64,000 nt of DNA, taken from positions 310,001 to 374,000 of the forward strand of contig JARWIR010000094.1 in assembly GCA_029959085.1 (NCBI GenBank). The letters are read 5' to 3'. Of this stretch, positions 61,282 to 64,000 are shown in pieces (positions within the stretch are counted from its first letter, which is position 1; each line of letters begins with the position of its first letter). A model generated the notes under the pieces. It had not been told where the DNA came from. It searched no databases and was given only the letters and a program-made list of their open reading frames with translations. Made by a program: the position numbers and the translations under genes. The DNA is from Nemophila menziesii (taxonomy: Eukaryota > Streptophyta > Magnoliopsida > Boraginales > Hydrophyllaceae).

Positions 61282-62291
61282 ATAACTTATATTACATTTT
61301 ATTATAATATAACGACCGACTTCATTTTTTAAATCGTGGTTATTATTTAATATTATGAAATTATATTAAGCGTATTTTACTCCTATTTGTTGATGTTAAG
61401 TATCCGTTATCAAGGGTAGTTTAGGAGTTTTATTTAGTGAAGGTTCTAAAATTCAAAAAAGCCTGGTATGGGAAAATTCTCTATATAGTCAGTGAGTTAT
61501 ATCCTTTTTTATGGCCTTTAGTATCGCCTAGGGTGTGATAAAAATATGATAATAAAATAAATACGGATAAACGATGCACTAACAACCTAGACTAATCACG
61601 TTACTCACGTCATGTATCACATGTTGTATGCAAGTTTTAACGATAAGTCAGATGCAGTCTCAGGGACTTAGTGTGTTATACGAATCACGTCTCACCATTA
61701 TTGAAATATGGTTTAGCAATTGATTTATTAAAACAACATTACTAATCATCAATATCTAATTTTGACAGAAAATATTATATTTAACTATTATAATTAATAA
61801 CCTATATATTTAAAGCATGTTCCAATGATATAGCGAGTGTATCCATTTGATAAACCATCTAATTATAAAATTAAAGTATTTAAACAATTTTATCAACTAG
61901 TAATTTACAAAAATTTGAATTCAAATTCTTCACATAACTGATAGTTTACTATATATAATAAATATATTAAGCAAATAAAGAAAGTAAAATCTTAATAAGC
62001 AAAGATGAAAAACATCTAAATCAAGTTTTACTAGTATTAATATCATTTTAAATATATATTAATTCAAATAAGGTAAAATATCATAATTCAACAAATTATA
62101 TAAGAACAAAAAACTAATTACACCTCTTTGTATGAATAATAAATTATAAACCATAATTACTATATTTTTTTTGACTATGTTAACTATATAAAATATGTTT
62201 TAATAAAAAACGAATAACTCAAAATTTATTCAATTAACCAAAACATAGAAAAATAAAATAATCTATATAAAATTGCCTCCTCTCCCTTTCT

Positions 62292-62325
62292 AACCCTAGC
62301 TTCCACATTTTCTTGTCTATAAATA
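62292..62325 (+). promoter_or_regulatory. Promoter-like block, unit 16
   Basis: AACCCTAG and TATAAATA (62318-62325), C-type flank. Sixteenth of sixteen copies with the TATA box 145 bases after the unit start. Confidence 0.58.
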
Positions 62326-62654
62326 ACAAATTACACACACAAAAACATCATCAAATTATAATATTTTGTATCATTATTTTGTAATGATTGATAGAATGTG
62401 TCCGTTCTCAAAGATGCTTCTTTCTCTGTCGATCTTTTCATTTTCATGTCAAGTGTATTTTTCTTTTAGAGATAGTTGACCATTCCATTTCAATCAAATA
62501 TTCTTTCACAGATTAATTTTTTTATTAATTTTTTATCATCTTTTCATTCTAATAGATAAGGGACATATATAGTAAAATTAATGTGTCATGTCTGTAAAAT
62601 AAAATGTTTAATGGTATTTATGTATAAATTTCAGATAAGATAGAGACAAAAGAA

Positions 62655-62969
62655 GTGTTTAGTACCTTCCATGAAGAAGCATCTACTTGTGGACAAGCTA
62701 ACATTTCACTTCGATTTAACGATGATTTGAGAAGAAACAACACGGAGAAGATGAACATTAACACAGTGCTCAAATAAATAGCTTATTGCTTCTCCTTTAT
62801 AATGAATTTACTCTCTTTCTGTACTTTGGATGTTTCTACGGGCTGGTACTTGATTGATTTTGTATTGTTATTTTCAATATATTTTATCATAACTTTTATT
62901 GTGTGTACATTAATTTTAAAATATCTCTATTTGAACTTGATTCAAATTATTTCATTTTTTATTTATTGA
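62655..62969 (+). other. 104-codon exon-like frame, unit 16, broken
   Basis: TAA at codon 41 (62775-62777), the type C break. Confidence 0.35.
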
Positions 62970-64000
62970 AATTATTATATTGAAATTTTAGTTAGATATT
63001 CATGGCTATCAGTAGTTTAATATGGAAAAAGAATTACAAAAAAATTAAAGCTGGACATATTTCTAGCAAAATTTTATAGTCCTTGACATTTGCCTGTTGT
63101 AATTTTTCCTAATTTTTCAATTATGATGTTTAAGTTCTGTATTTCAAGTTTGTGATAAGTTTGTCCTTTATTTGTTTTTTCATTATATTATACATGTCAT
63201 CCTCTTATGACAGAACAGGAGAACAGAGAACAGGAGGACTGTATAGTTATTTATTAAAATAAATAATCACATAAAATTAACATTAATAATGTAAATGCAA
63301 ATAAAAAAATATTTTACATTGTAAGAAAATCGTAAAATGAGTGAGTAAAGTATTTCATTTACAAGATAAAGGGCTAAGTGTTAAAAAGTGAATCTTTGCT
63401 TCAAGCCAATCTCTTTTTCTTTCCTTGAGTAATTAGGGTAGTTTAGGGGACCATGGCCCACCCGAGTTTTGATATTTCATTTTGATCCCTAAAGTTTAAT
63501 TTTATAAAAAACAATTTCTGATATCTTGGTTTTCAGTTCATTCACTTGGTCCCCCATATTTTAGAGTTAAATCTTAAAGTATTAATTTATTTTTTTCTAT
63601 ATAAACTCTTTTTGTTTATATAATTTAATATAATTTGTATTATTTTCATTCAATACTTCTTGCATAATTATGATTTAATATAAATCCACTACAGGGCACA
63701 TTAAAATTTTAACAGGTTACAATTCCAATTACTCTTTTACCCTTTTTTGTTTTTATTTCTGATATATATTTATTTGATCAAAAATATTTTAAATTCTAAT
63801 AATTTTTCCTTCTCTCTCATATCTCTAACCTCCCCTTTCTCGCACGTGAAAACCAGATCTTGCCATGAGCTTCTGTGAGACGATAGCATAATACTGGTTT
63901 TAAACACAAGGTATATTTGATTACAAACTTTATTATCCCATTTCTATATAACTTATGCTGATGATACGTATTGTTTAGTCAAATGTGCGAGCTTATTATC

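Larger units (their letters stand above)
58283..62172 (+). repeat. Macrosatellite monomer, unit 15 (type D, with B-like 3' end), 3,890 bp, 190-bp deletion
   Basis: Fifteenth monomer, the same length as unit 6 and sharing its 190-bp deletion (junction 59660/59661). The 5' part shares GCATGTACTTG with unit 14. After about 61,710-61,965 it changes to B-type sequence (AAGAAAGTAAA, ATCATAATTC), so that the following C unit again sits behind a B-type end. The 104-codon frame (58765-59079) is open. Confidence 0.94.
62173..64000 (+). repeat. Macrosatellite monomer, unit 16 (partial, C/E chimera), first 1,828 bp
   Basis: The final monomer is cut by the window edge. It is type C to about 63,236, with the TAA at 62775-62777 and the extra GAACAGA copy. 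Then it matches unit 5: AAATATTTTACATTG, GTAAAGTATTTC, CAGTTCATTC and GGTTTTAAACAC. The switch lies between about 63,236 and 63,260. The array clearly continues beyond the window. Confidence 0.94.

Noticed and set aside
1..64000. LTR retrotransposon or tandem LTR array
   Set aside because: No gag-pol frames, primer-binding site, polypurine tract or TG...CA-bounded LTR pairs; the monomers abut directly.
1..64000. rDNA intergenic spacer or 5S array
   Set aside because: No 18S, 5.8S, 25S or 5S sequence is seen in any monomer.
1..64000. CRISPR array or bacterial mobile island
   Set aside because: The repeat is 4 kb long, there are no short repeats with unique spacers, no bacterial genes, and the promoter, intron-like and MITE-like features are plant-type.

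Overview
The window is one uninterrupted head-to-tail array of a long satellite-like repeat, with a monomer of about 4.08 kb. It holds 15 complete monomers and the first 1,828 bases of a sixteenth, all on the same strand. No unique flanking sequence is present at either end. The sequence is very A+T rich. It carries a plant-style TATA box with a telo-box-like AACCCTAG upstream, and a small plant-type inverted-repeat transposon inside every monomer. I read it as nuclear DNA of a flowering plant, most likely a eudicot; I cannot name the species. There is no rRNA, tRNA, bacterial operon, transposase or retroelement gene.

Monomer layout, in unit 1 coordinates: telo-box/TATA promoter-like block (120-153); short leader with a candidate 181-bp intron (281-461); exon-like 104-codon frame (482-796); featureless AT-rich DNA (797-1260); small foldback (1261-1373); segment deleted in some units (1375-1564); protein-like but broken plus-strand region with an intron-like gap (1669-2023); 25-bp direct repeat (2093-2162); cluster of TACTC(A/G)G-like words (2318-2518); G/T-rich patch (2529-2568); purine-rich to AT-rich stretch (2583-2973); 203-bp inverted-repeat element with a near-perfect 8-bp target duplication (2982-3184); long AT-rich tail (3193-4072).

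Units begin at 1, 4073, 8152, 12238, 16315, 20912, 24802, 29208, 33801, 37875, 41954, 46040, 50119, 54206, 58283 and 62173. Shared diagnostic variants define types. A is units 1 and 9 plus the 5' part of 8. B is 2, 4, 10 and 12. C is 3, 11, 13 and the 5' part of 16. A mixed D/E group is 5, 6, 7 and 15. Unit 14 stands apart. Units 1-4 and 9-12 form two nearly identical blocks about 33.8 kb apart, a higher-order repeat of eight monomers. A B-C dimer of 8,165 bp is also amplified. Units 5, 7 and 8 share a 518-bp internal duplication. Units 6, 7 and 15 share a 190-bp deletion. Several units are visible chimeras.

No frame is convincingly a working protein gene. The best one, 104 codons, is broken in 5 of 16 units, and its differences are mostly amino-acid changing. 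What stays constant is the promoter-like block: its TATA box starts exactly 145 bases after the unit start in all 16 copies. The array is therefore best described as a homogenising macrosatellite that may be transcribed as non-coding RNA. Transcription is inference and unproven here.
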